NCBI RefSeq assembly: GCF_002313155.2
Contig: NZ_NWFK02000001.1
Location: 2,294,001 to 2,358,000, forward strand
DNA from: Psychrobacter sp. FDAARGOS_221
Lineage (GTDB): Bacteria > Pseudomonadota > Gammaproteobacteria > Pseudomonadales > Moraxellaceae
Length of the DNA stretch: 64,000 nucleotides
Reading direction: 5' to 3'
This document shows, in pieces, positions 31,304 to 39,990 of the stretch. The first letter of the stretch is position 1, and every line of letters begins with the position of its first letter. A model generated the notes under the pieces. That model saw only the letters and a program-made list of their open reading frames with translations. It was not told the DNA's origin and made no database searches. The translations under genes and the position numbers were made by a program.

Positions 31304-31380
31304 GGCGGCTGTAGCTCAGTTGGTAGAGCCCCGGGTTGTGATCTCGGTTGTCGTGGGTTCAAGTCCCATCAGTCGCCCCA
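31304..31380 (+). tRNA. tRNA-His (GTG)
   Basis: Anticodon loop TTGTGAT (anticodon GTG). Acceptor GCGGCTG/CAGTCGC with the extra 5' G (position -1, base 31304) opposite the C discriminator, the identity feature of tRNA-His. Encoded CCA. Confidence 0.96.
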
Positions 31381-31634
31381 CATTTTTTATCTCATATCTT
31401 TTCTATCTAATACCCCTATATATCTGTTTGCACTGGCTATAATTATTTATAAGCTGGTTTTTTTGTGTCTAAAATTTGGTTTAGTCCGCTAATCTACTGT
31501 TTAAACAAGCCAACGTCATGCACTAACGTCACACCCCAGTCAGACTTGATTGAACGGGCAAACAATGATGCCTGCTAGACCCAATAATGCTATGATAAGC
31601 GGATACATTTATATATACCGTTTGAGTGAACATT

Positions 31635-32669
31635 ATGGCAAAACCTGTAATTACCGTCACCGCTAAAAAAGTTAGCGCCAGCACATCAGCAACCGCGGAT
31701 GAGCCAGTGAAGACGCAGGCAACACAAGCAGCTGAAGAGCCGGACGTTTTGTCAGAACCTGCGCCAGAGCCAACCACTAAGGCAGAGCTTATCGATTTGT
31801 ATCGAACCGAGCCTTTGCCATTGAATAACTCTGTGCACAGTAAAGAGCTTGAAAAGGTAGCGGCACAGCGCGTGGCCATGTATCAACGTCAGCTAAGACG
31901 TACAGAGCTTTTTTATACTGCCGAGCCAGCACTGCGCCCGACTTACTTGGTGCAAGAGTTAAAATCACAGTTTATTGAACACCAACGCTTTGAGATGGTG
32001 CGCGCGCTTGATCAGCGTAGCCTAATTGATTTAGATAAAAATGAGATGATGTGGCAACAGCTGCATATCGTCGATGATTTAATTGCTGATATTTTGCATT
32101 ATATGCCAGCGCAGCAGCCAGTGGGTTGGCAGTTAACCTCAGTCAATAAGAACCACCTAAAGCTACCAACCGTTGGGCGTTTGCGTGATCAAGAGCGTAT
32201 CGCCGATCAAGGCAGCTTAACCAGTTATGTACTGGGTCACTTTGGGGTGATGAGTTATACCTATGACCGGGCGTATTTTATTGGTCATGTGGTTGGCTAT
32301 TTGTTTTGCTGTTATTTCTTGGCGCATTTATCAATCGCTTATGGTGTCACGCCTTTGCCTGAAAAAACCGTTGCTAATTATAAATATGCCTCGCTTGAGA
32401 CCGCAAAAATGGTGCGCTTGCTGCAAGGGTTAGATGTGCATTGCAAACGCCGAGTTTATCAGTTAGCCATATTGTGCGCGCGTTTGAGCTGCTACCGATT
32501 AGACAAACATGTTGAGAAGCTGCTGATTGCAGAGGTCAATGAGTTTGATAAAAAGCAGCAAATCGCTCATTTAGATGCATTGTTAAACAGTGGTATTATG
32601 CCTGAAATGCCCGATATGCCAGATATTACAGACTTTATAAATCGATCTGATCAAGATGATGCTTCTTAA
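31635..32669 (+). CDS. Conserved-looking protein of unknown function
   Basis: 344 residues from ATG 31635; an in-frame GTG three codons earlier is possible. The N-terminal 55 residues are Thr/Ala/Glu-rich and probably disordered. The rest is predicted helical, with a moderately hydrophobic stretch (AYFIGHVVGYLFCCYFLAHLSIAYG) that could be a membrane or buried helix. The C-terminus has a Met/Pro/Asp tract (MPEMPDMPDITD). I do not recognise a family. It lies between the tRNA-His gene and dsbD on the same strand, 268 nt from dsbD. Confidence 0.65.
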   Translation: MAKPVITVTAKKVSASTSATADEPVKTQATQAAEEPDVLSEPAPEPTTKAELIDLYRTEPLPLNNSVHSKELEKVAAQRVAMYQRQLRRTELFYTAEPALRPTYLVQELKSQFIEHQRFEMVRALDQRSLIDLDKNEMMWQQLHIVDDLIADILHYMPAQQPVGWQLTSVNKNHLKLPTVGRLRDQERIADQGSLTSYVLGHFGVMSYTYDRAYFIGHVVGYLFCCYFLAHLSIAYGVTPLPEKTVANYKYASLETAKMVRLLQGLDVHCKRRVYQLAILCARLSCYRLDKHVEKLLIAEVNEFDKKQQIAHLDALLNSGIMPEMPDMPDITDFINRSDQDDAS

Positions 32670-32937
32670 GGCCTGTTATAACTACAAACAGATTTAAATA
32701 CTAGCAGTCCTCAATATAAAGTTATCTAGACATCAAGACAAGACATCCTAGTTATGATGGCTTTTTTTCATATAGTTCTTTATAAAACTGGGTTCAACAC
32801 AGTTCATACAATTGTATATTGTGTGGTAAGTTTGATGTCTTATAGTTGTTGTTTATTAAGCATACTGTGAATCAAGTTATTCAAACTTGATCCTGATATC
32901 CTCGCTCCAGATCCACTTATTTTGTGATGCCAATCCC

Positions 32938-35463
32938 ATGAAAAATGAAACACCTGTACACGATCCGCTCAATACTTCTGATATTAGCTCAGTAGAACCA
33001 AATGCAGTCGAGCTAGATACAAAAGAGCATACAAAAAAATTAAGTACAAAGGCGGGAGCGGATCAGCGTGCTGCACCTTATTCAACGACTCAGCAAATTT
33101 CTAAGCTCAAGTCTATAGCGAAAGCAGTGACGGGTGCCGGCTTTGCACTGTCTTTGAGCGTAGCAGGGGTTGGCGTCACTGGCATCGGACTGACAGGTGG
33201 GGTAGTAGCACCGCAGCAAGCACAAGCAGCCAGCTTAGGTGATTTGTTTGGCGGTAGTGAGTCTGCCTCAGCGCATAAGAAGTTTTTAAAAGTTGAGGAT
33301 GCGTTTTCGATTAAGCCAGTTCAAAATGGCAAAAATATTGTTGTTCATCTAAATATTACCCCTAAGCATTATTTGTATAAAGATAAGCTGTCTTTGAAAT
33401 TGCCCGATGGGGTCACTGCATCAGAGTTTAAGTTCTCACATGCCTCAGAGCCAATCGACGACCCAACCTTTGGTAAAGTAGATGTCTTTAGACAGCCTAA
33501 AGTGACGGCTACCGCTGTCCTTACTAACGCTAGTGGTAAGCCGATTAACCAAGATATAACGGTGAATTGGCAAGGTTGTGCTGATGCAGGCTTATGTTAT
33601 CCGCCACAAAAAGAGATTCTAGCAGTCAGTCTGCCTGCAGCAGAGCAAAGCGCAGCCAAAACCAGTACCGCTTCAAGCGACACTGCCAAAAACACGTCTG
33701 TGAACAGCGCATCAAAGTCAGCAAATGGTCAGACGCAAGCCAAAGCCGATAACGCTCAATCTACAAAAACGGCCCCTACTAAGACGTCAGCTGGCAGTAC
33801 TACAACAGCAGCTGGCTCTGAAGCCAATACCAATCAAACAGCCGGCGCCGATTCAGATAATAATAGTCAAGCGGAAGGTGATCAAGCAGACACTGACTTG
33901 ATATCAACAGCCGACACTGATGTAGATGATAATACTGATATCGATGCAGCAGACATCAATGGCGATAGTAACGGCAATGCTGAGGGCGCTACTGATGGTG
34001 ATGCTGCTCAATTCAACGAGCTAGGTTTTAGTGGTAATGAAAGTATCCAAAGCAGTGCCCAAAGTAGCGCAGCAGCTGCAAATGACAGCTCAATATTTAA
34101 CAGTGCTGGCATCATTAACGAGGACCCTTTTGGTCTAGCAGAGCATCCTTGGTTGGCGTTGTTATTGCTATTTTTAGCTGGTCTTGGGTTGGCCTTTACG
34201 CCTTGCGTACTACCTATGTTGCCTATTGTCAGTAACATTGTCGCTCGTCAGCACACGCCAACCGCTAAAAGAGGTCTAATGCTCAGTGGCAGCTATGCAC
34301 TGGGTGTTGCAGTGGCTTATGGTATCTTAGGCGCTGTCATTGCTGTGTTCGGTCAGCAGTTAGGGATTATTGGTTGGTTACAGAATCCGGTTATCTTGAT
34401 CGGATTTGCCGCTGTGTTTGTGCTGCTTGCGCTGTATATGCTAGATGTTATCCGTATTCCTGTTCCTAATAGCCTACGTCAAAAGACCCACGCATTAAGT
34501 GAAACTGGTAATAAATACTTGGGCAGCACTTTTGGTAGCTTTGTTGCAGGCTTATTGTCTGCACTGGTCGTATCTCCTTGTGTGTCAGCACCGTTATTTG
34601 GTGCGTTATTGGCAGTGTCTACCATAGGCAATCCATTGTTGGGCTTTGCTGCATTATTCATGCTCGGCTTTGGACTGTCAGCACCGTTAATGCTATTGGG
34701 CATTGGTCAAAGCAACCTGATGCCTAAAGCAGGCGAGTGGATGGTGTGGGTGAAGCAAGGCTTTGCGTTACTGCTATTTGCCGTAGCACTGTTATTAATT
34801 GAACGTGTGTTACTAAGTCCAGTGATGTTAATGCTATGGTCAGTGTGGTTTATGGTCATTGCGGTTTGGGCTTGGCATTGGAAAGGCCGTGGTCAGCTAT
34901 TTACCAAACCTATGGCCATTGTATTAGCTATTTGGTCAGGACTGACATTGTTAGGTGCAGCAGCAGGTAGTCAAGATTCATGGCAACCACTGCGTATCTT
35001 GACTCAGCAGCAATCTGTGCCAGCGCTTAATAACATGCCAGGGTCAGCATCTGGTACAGCAGCCATTGCAAACGCTCAAGGTTTATCTGCACTACCCGGC
35101 GGTAATATTGCGAGCAGTCAGAGTGCCGAAGGCGCATCGGATTTACATCTGGTCACTCTAGACGATCTCATCCCTGTTATTGAGAACAACGATAAAGTGT
35201 TGATCGATTTGACCGCTGAGTGGTGTATAGAATGTCGTATCATGGACAAAACATTATTTACTAATCGTCCGGCCGCTTTACAACAATGGCAAATGGTTCG
35301 CCTTGATGTGACCGAGACCAATGAAGATTCTGCACGCATATTGTCCGAGCTTCGTTTGTTTGGCCCGCCTGCTTTGCTTTATTTCGTTGATGGTAAATTG
35401 GTTGAGCAACAGGTCGGTGAGATTAAGCGTGATGAGTTTGAAAAAACACTGGCACGGCTTTAA
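32938..35463 (+). CDS. dsbD: Thiol:disulfide interchange protein DsbD
   Basis: 841 residues from ATG 32938. Transfers electrons from cytoplasmic thioredoxin to periplasmic DsbC and related proteins. Order: an unusually long polar N-terminus before a signal-like hydrophobic stretch ending QAQAA; the periplasmic alpha domain with its cysteine pair (GCADAGLCYPP); a low-complexity Ala/Ser/Thr/Asp linker of about 170 residues; the eight-helix beta domain with both active cysteines (FTPCVLPMLPI and VVSPCVSAPLFGALL); and a C-terminal thioredoxin-like gamma domain with WCIEC. E. coli DsbD has 565 residues; the difference is mostly linker and N-terminus. A DsbC-like partner is encoded at 56191-57012. 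Confidence 0.93.
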   Translation: MKNETPVHDPLNTSDISSVEPNAVELDTKEHTKKLSTKAGADQRAAPYSTTQQISKLKSIAKAVTGAGFALSLSVAGVGVTGIGLTGGVVAPQQAQAASLGDLFGGSESASAHKKFLKVEDAFSIKPVQNGKNIVVHLNITPKHYLYKDKLSLKLPDGVTASEFKFSHASEPIDDPTFGKVDVFRQPKVTATAVLTNASGKPINQDITVNWQGCADAGLCYPPQKEILAVSLPAAEQSAAKTSTASSDTAKNTSVNSASKSANGQTQAKADNAQSTKTAPTKTSAGSTTTAAGSEANTNQTAGADSDNNSQAEGDQADTDLISTADTDVDDNTDIDAADINGDSNGNAEGATDGDAAQFNELGFSGNESIQSSAQSSAAAANDSSIFNSAGIINEDPFGLAEHPWLALLLLFLAGLGLAFTPCVLPMLPIVSNIVARQHTPTAKRGLMLSGSYALGVAVAYGILGAVIAVFGQQLGIIGWLQNPVILIGFAAVFVLLALYMLDVIRIPVPNSLRQKTHALSETGNKYLGSTFGSFVAGLLSALVVSPCVSAPLFGALLAVSTIGNPLLGFAALFMLGFGLSAPLMLLGIGQSNLMPKAGEWMVWVKQGFALLLFAVALLLIERVLLSPVMLMLWSVWFMVIAVWAWHWKGRGQLFTKPMAIVLAIWSGLTLLGAAAGSQDSWQPLRILTQQQSVPALNNMPGSASGTAAIANAQGLSALPGGNIASSQSAEGASDLHLVTLDDLIPVIENNDKVLIDLTAEWCIECRIMDKTLFTNRPAALQQWQMVRLDVTETNEDSARILSELRLFGPPALLYFVDGKLVEQQVGEIKRDEFEKTLARL

Positions 35464-35601
35464 TACTTAGAAAATATTAATAGTATTATTTATAATATAT
35501 TTTATGCTGTTGGTGTTATAAGGACTGCTTTTTTAATACTGCTTGATAATTACATTTCTTTACATTATAGTATCTGCTTAGTTTCAGGGTAGGTGCTTCT
35601 T

Positions 35602-36234
35602 GTGAAAAATAATAATAGTCAGCAGGTTGTATTTGCGTCTCGTTCATCGCTTTGGCAGCAACAGCTGAAGTCAAAAGCGATATCAAAAACTGCTAAGGCC
35701 GCTTTAGCCACTCCAGTTATATTAGCGGGCCTTTTACTGGTTACTGGTTGTGAAAAGCAGCCGCCTGAAATGGTTGGCGGTACGGAGCTTAGTAACTCAG
35801 TGATCAGTCCTATCGAGGTTGATCCCAGTAAGTTAAATACACCTTCTGAACACAGTGAAGACATAGGGACGGTGACCGTTCCCTTATCCTGTCGTAATAG
35901 CTTGATTATTGAGTCGTATAAAGCGCAGACATCTGGCGTACAAGTTAAAGGTTGTGGCCAGGTTAAGGTGTTGTTAGACGATGATAATGAGGGTAGTCGC
36001 CATCAGCGTTTCATTGTAGAGTTGGAAGGAGTAGAGCCAAGCCATACTGTACTGATTGCCCATAATATTGACTTGGCGCCGCGTATCAATGCTCTGCAGA
36101 AAGGGGATGATGTGGTGTTTTATGGTCAGTATGAATATAATTCACGCGGCGGTGTTGTGCATTGGACACATCATGACCCTGCTGCTAGACATCAAGACGG
36201 CTGGATAGAGCATAAAGGTCAACGCTTTGAATAG
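35602..36234 (+). CDS. DUF3465 lipoprotein
   Basis: 210 residues from GTG 35602, about 8 nt after a GGTAGG SD; an in-frame GTG at 35593 overlaps that SD. A basic N-terminal region, then LLLVTGCEK as a lipobox, so an acylated envelope protein. The C-terminal half (DDDNEGSRHQRFIVELEG, HNIDLAPRINALQKGD, GGVVHWTHHDP) fits the small OB-fold-like DUF3465 family. Function is unknown. The N-terminal region is longer than usual for lipoproteins. It sits between dsbD and pldA on the same strand without clear terminators. Confidence 0.75.
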   Translation: MKNNNSQQVVFASRSSLWQQQLKSKAISKTAKAALATPVILAGLLLVTGCEKQPPEMVGGTELSNSVISPIEVDPSKLNTPSEHSEDIGTVTVPLSCRNSLIIESYKAQTSGVQVKGCGQVKVLLDDDNEGSRHQRFIVELEGVEPSHTVLIAHNIDLAPRINALQKGDDVVFYGQYEYNSRGGVVHWTHHDPAARHQDGWIEHKGQRFE

Positions 36235-36461
36235 TGTGTATTGATGGCTAAAGTCATACAGTATTAATCTAATTGCTTTACTGTTACGTTCATAATTATT
36301 ACGTTCATCTTTTAGCCTTAAGTTCACCTTGTAAGTTCTTCTGACTATTAAGAATTTATCTTAATTGTTTCAATTTCGTTAATTCTTTTTTCATAATTGT
36401 GTTTGGTTCGCTATTTTTTAATAGTATAATGACATTTTTACAATACATATCAGGAATAGGC

Positions 36462-37736
36462 ATGACAACATTTCAGCCTCTCACGCGATGCGTTCAGACA
36501 TTAGCATCTAAGCCTAATGTTTTGACAGCTTCACTCTTTGCCGCATGTGTTGCCCCCTTATTAGGTATGGGCAGCGCACAGGCAGCGACCACTTCTAACA
36601 CGGCAGCAGACAGACAATTTTTAGCTGCTGATGGATTTTATAGATGTTCTCAGTTAAAACTAGATGCGGCTCGATTGGCTTGTTTTGACAAAGTTTTGGC
36701 CGGTGAAGAGCTGACACTTGGACGTGAAAAAACACCACTTGATTTAGCTGGTAGTGTTAGAGCAACCCTAAGCGATCGTCGTCCAACTGCTGTTTTTGCT
36801 GAGAATGAGAATGACGAAGATCCTGAAGAGTATAAAACGGGTGCAGTTACTGCTGCTGGTGACGAGCGTTTAAGCAAAGCCGGTATTACCGTTGATGACT
36901 TTGCGCCTTATACCCCATTAAGCTTAGCCTATGACTTGGATAAAAATAGTGAAAACGGTACCTGGACAGTGAGACCGCATAATGCGATTTATCTGTTGCC
37001 AGCATTTGCACACTTCAATCCAAACCGTAATCCAAGTACGCCGACTCAGCCTGTACCTGATGCAGTTGATTATGAAGACCAGTACGATCCGCTTGAGTTA
37101 AAAGCGCAAATTTCTTTGAAGACCAAAATTGCAGAAGACGTCTTTGATACCAATGCTGACGTTTGGTTTGGTTATACTCAGCAAATGCATTGGCAGGTTT
37201 ATAACAAAGAATACTCACGTCCGTTTAGAGCGACTGACTACATGCCGGAAGTGTTTATCACTCAACCGGTTAAAGCCGACTTGCCATTTAATGGTCGCTT
37301 ACGCATGCTAGGCGCGGGTGCGATTCACCATTCAAATGGTCAATCGGATCCTTTATCACGCTCATGGAACCGCATCTACTTGATGGGCGGTGCTGAGTGG
37401 GGTAAGTTCAGTATCGTGCCTAAGGTGTGGTACCACGTAAAGCAGAGCGACAACTCACGTCGTAGTGATAACCCAGATATTACTGACTATTATGGTCATG
37501 GTGAAGTTCAAGCTTTATATGACTTCGGTAAGGGTGAGAGCCTAGCGGCGACCGGTCGTTATAACTTAGCGACCAATAAAGGCGCGATTCAAGTAGATTA
37601 TACCCATCCAATTACCCGTGATTTACATGCCTTTATTCAGCTTTTCCACGGTTATGGTGAGTCTATTATCGATTATAACGAAGACACCACAGCGGTTGGT
37701 GTAGGTCTGTCTTTAAATGATTGGAAAGGTCTGTAG
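36462..37736 (+). CDS. pldA: Outer membrane phospholipase A (OMPLA)
   Basis: 424 residues from ATG 36462 with AGGAATAGG upstream; the longer reading from 36399 lacks an SD. A signal peptide ends SAQA. A Cys-containing N-terminal domain precedes the 12-strand barrel. The catalytic segment HHSNGQSDPLSRSWNR aligns with the E. coli OMPLA motif and keeps the His, Ser and Asn of the active site and the Ca-binding Ser. It hydrolyses phospholipids that reach the outer leaflet, keeping the lipid asymmetry. Longer than E. coli PldA (289) because of the N-terminal domain of about 130 residues. Its only visible terminator lies inside the next gene. Confidence 0.9.
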   Translation: MTTFQPLTRCVQTLASKPNVLTASLFAACVAPLLGMGSAQAATTSNTAADRQFLAADGFYRCSQLKLDAARLACFDKVLAGEELTLGREKTPLDLAGSVRATLSDRRPTAVFAENENDEDPEEYKTGAVTAAGDERLSKAGITVDDFAPYTPLSLAYDLDKNSENGTWTVRPHNAIYLLPAFAHFNPNRNPSTPTQPVPDAVDYEDQYDPLELKAQISLKTKIAEDVFDTNADVWFGYTQQMHWQVYNKEYSRPFRATDYMPEVFITQPVKADLPFNGRLRMLGAGAIHHSNGQSDPLSRSWNRIYLMGGAEWGKFSIVPKVWYHVKQSDNSRRSDNPDITDYYGHGEVQALYDFGKGESLAATGRYNLATNKGAIQVDYTHPITRDLHAFIQLFHGYGESIIDYNEDTTAVGVGLSLNDWKGL

Positions 37737-37742
37737 GTTGGC

Positions 37743-38522
37743 TTGACCATCAATGGGTTGACCAAAAAACGTCATACCATACCGGCCATGTATCAGTTAG
37801 GCATGTGGCGAGTGCAGTACTTACAAAAAGTGTGCTGTGTTTGCCGTATCTATCCCGTGGCGACGATTTCATTTGCAAAAAAGGGTGCTCAATTAGAGCA
37901 CCCTTTTTTTTCGTACTTGGTTTGTCATGCCTGTCATCAAGACTTAGACTGGCTGCCTGCCACGTATGAACTGTCTTTATCACTGCTAAAGCCTGAGCAA
38001 CAAGCACAGAGCGTGTCAGTGTTTGATGCATTGACCATTCAATCGGCAGCACCTCATGTCAATTATTTGCGCACTGCCATTATTAATTTTAAATATAAAG
38101 AGCAGCTGAGTGCTTTGCCTATTTTGGTTCATGCCTTACGTCAGCTGCCGCGTCCTCAAGGCTGTCATGGCGGCAATAGTGTGATTTTAGCCACACCCAC
38201 TACCGAGCACCGACTCGCAGTACGAGGCTTTGAACCAGTGGCAGTATTGGCCCATTATCTATCACAACATTGGCAGATTCCATTATGGCATGGCGTGGTT
38301 CGAATCGATGACGCAGGCAGTCAACAAGGGCTCGATCGACACCAGCGTCAATCCAATATGTCGCAAGCCTTTCAGGTGATTGAAAAACCGCCTTGTCGAA
38401 ACCTGCTACTTTTTGATGATGTAGTGACCACCGGAGCTACCTTGTCAGCCCTAGCATTAACCCTATTAAATCAATATCCGAAGACTAAAATACTGGCTTA
38501 TAGCCTATCGCATGGGCATTAG
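37743..38522 (+). CDS. comF: ComF-like phosphoribosyltransferase-fold protein
   Basis: 259 residues if TTG 37743 (TAGG at 37734-37737 is 5 nt upstream) is used; ATG 37788 or 37803 are alternatives. ComF proteins are needed for DNA uptake in naturally competent bacteria, and their E. coli relative is GntX. Two CxxC pairs (CCVC near residue 31 and CHAC near 61) form the N-terminal zinc finger. The C-terminal domain has the PRPP-loop motif LLFDDVVTTGAT. It starts 6 nt after pldA, yet a perfect intrinsic terminator lies between the two zinc pairs. A minor pilin cluster follows 317 nt later, consistent with a competence/pilus neighbourhood. Confidence 0.88.
   Translation: MTINGLTKKRHTIPAMYQLGMWRVQYLQKVCCVCRIYPVATISFAKKGAQLEHPFFSYLVCHACHQDLDWLPATYELSLSLLKPEQQAQSVSVFDALTIQSAAPHVNYLRTAIINFKYKEQLSALPILVHALRQLPRPQGCHGGNSVILATPTTEHRLAVRGFEPVAVLAHYLSQHWQIPLWHGVVRIDDAGSQQGLDRHQRQSNMSQAFQVIEKPPCRNLLLFDDVVTTGATLSALALTLLNQYPKTKILAYSLSHGH
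37877..37911. terminator. Perfect intrinsic terminator inside comF
   Basis: AAAAAAGGGTGCTC (37877-37890) pairs without mismatch with GAGCACCCTTTTTT (37896-37909) around AATTA, and the T-run extends to 37911. It encodes KKGAQLEHPFF of ComF. It is the only good terminator for pldA and would act in either direction. Confidence 0.85.
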
Positions 38523-38839
38523 ACAATCGTAAGCTCAGGGTTATCTGATTTGAAATTTATTTTTGGACTTAAAGCAGTAGTGCATTATCTATTTAACAAA
38601 TATTAAAATACTGTTGTTATTTATTAAATTATCTAGTTTAATAGATGATGAGTTTAGGCTTGCTGAGTTAGATGTTTTTTAGATTGTAAAAATTGGACTA
38701 TCAAAATTTAGGTCATCAAAACTATCTGAAAGTCATCTAATTAAAAAGCCATCTACTTAAAAAGCCATTTGCTTAATAAAATGATGTTAGGACTGCTTTT
38801 AGGCGTATCAGCTCAAGGAAGAGTTCGTGGAAGAAATAC
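38523..38839 (+). other. comF to minor pilin intergenic region
   Basis: 317 nt, AT-rich, no ORF. Near-direct repeats of AAAAAGCCAT(C/T)T..CTTA occur around 38742-38776. No clear terminator for comF; a pilin promoter could not be fixed. Confidence 0.35.
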
Positions 38840-39364
38840 ATGGTATGCCTTAATAGCAAATTTGTTCAAACCAAAGCTGTGCAAGGCTACGGCTTAATAG
38901 AGCTATTAATGGTGATGGTTGTCGTTGGTATTCTGGTATCGATTGCTTATAGCAGTTACCAGAAATATAGCGTCAATGCCAGACGGGTACAAATGATGGT
39001 GGTATTGCAAAATCTAGCCGTGGACATCCATGCGCAGAAATTAACGCAAGCCACTTATTCAAATATTAGCTTGGCGTCTGTATTCAAAGCCGATACTTGG
39101 ACAGAGAGTAGCGGTGTTCTTCCTCTTAATAACTCAAGCCATGCGCCTGCTTATAAATATCCTAAACTCGGTCCTGCTTTATACCATTTATCGCTGACAC
39201 CGTTAACCGCTGATTTGCAGCAGATTGGGTCAGCGCATTGGCAACTGATCGCCACGCCAAATCCACAAGCTATGTTGCGAGATGACGGCGTGTTAAGTAT
39301 TAATTTTAAAGGACTAAAGTGTCATCGTTCTCAATGCGCTTTTGATGATCGTTGGCAGGATTGA
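38840..39364 (+). CDS. Type IV prepilin-like protein, PilE/FimU type
   Basis: 174 residues. A leader ending in Gly precedes YGLIELLMVMVVVGILVSIA, the class III prepilin helix with the invariant Glu at position 5 of the mature form, so it is a substrate of prepilin peptidase PilD. Short mature domain with one C-terminal cysteine pair (KCHRSQC). GGAAG SD 7 nt before ATG. First of six prepilin genes. Its stop codon overlaps the start of the pilV-like gene (TGATG), so the two are translationally coupled. Confidence 0.85.
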   Translation: MVCLNSKFVQTKAVQGYGLIELLMVMVVVGILVSIAYSSYQKYSVNARRVQMMVVLQNLAVDIHAQKLTQATYSNISLASVFKADTWTESSGVLPLNNSSHAPAYKYPKLGPALYHLSLTPLTADLQQIGSAHWQLIATPNPQAMLRDDGVLSINFKGLKCHRSQCAFDDRWQD

Positions 39365-39990
39365 TGGCCACATGGATGATAATACCCTTGCCTGAGCGTA
39401 TACCCAAGCCAAAATCAAAACCACAAGCCAATAGTAGAACCCTTGTTGTCAGTAGCTCGCAGCAGGGGTTTGGTCTTATTGAGGTGCTGGTCGCTTTGCT
39501 GCTATTGTCAGCTGCGGCATTGGGTTATATCGCATTACAAGCGCAGTCGCTCAGTGCAACCGATGATGCAGTTATGCGGATGCAGGCACTACTTATTTTG
39601 ACCGAAGCGACCGAAAGAATCCGTGTCAATCAAGACTTGCTTGATATCAGTCTTTATCAACAATTATTGGCATCAAACACAACCCCCAGCCATATTAATT
39701 GTTTGCTGACCAATGGCTGTGAGCCGTCTCAAACCGCCAGTAATGATGTGGCCATATTACGCCAGCAGACCTTGGCACAAGGGATGCGGCTGGCGATGGT
39801 CACCTGCCCAGGTACCCAAAACCATGCTAAGACCCATTGTTTGGTCGTGGCTTGGAATAGCACCTTAGCAGGATACGCAAGCGCCTCAACTGAGATTACA
39901 ACCACCGATAATCAGGCAGTGACCGGTTGCTTTGATGATAGTGGCAGTTACTTATTTCAGGCAGATTGTGTCTATAGAGAAGTCTATTGA
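39364..39990 (+). CDS. pilV: Type IV minor pilin PilV-like
   Basis: 208 residues from ATG 39364, which overlaps the previous stop; an upstream in-frame TTG is not needed. Long leader of about 36 residues, then G|FGLIEVLVALLLLSAAALG typical of PilV, and a globular part with several cysteines. Part of the minor pilin priming complex at the pilus tip. The stop TGA overlaps the next ATG. Confidence 0.83.
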   Translation: MATWMIIPLPERIPKPKSKPQANSRTLVVSSSQQGFGLIEVLVALLLLSAAALGYIALQAQSLSATDDAVMRMQALLILTEATERIRVNQDLLDISLYQQLLASNTTPSHINCLLTNGCEPSQTASNDVAILRQQTLAQGMRLAMVTCPGTQNHAKTHCLVVAWNSTLAGYASASTEITTTDNQAVTGCFDDSGSYLFQADCVYREVY

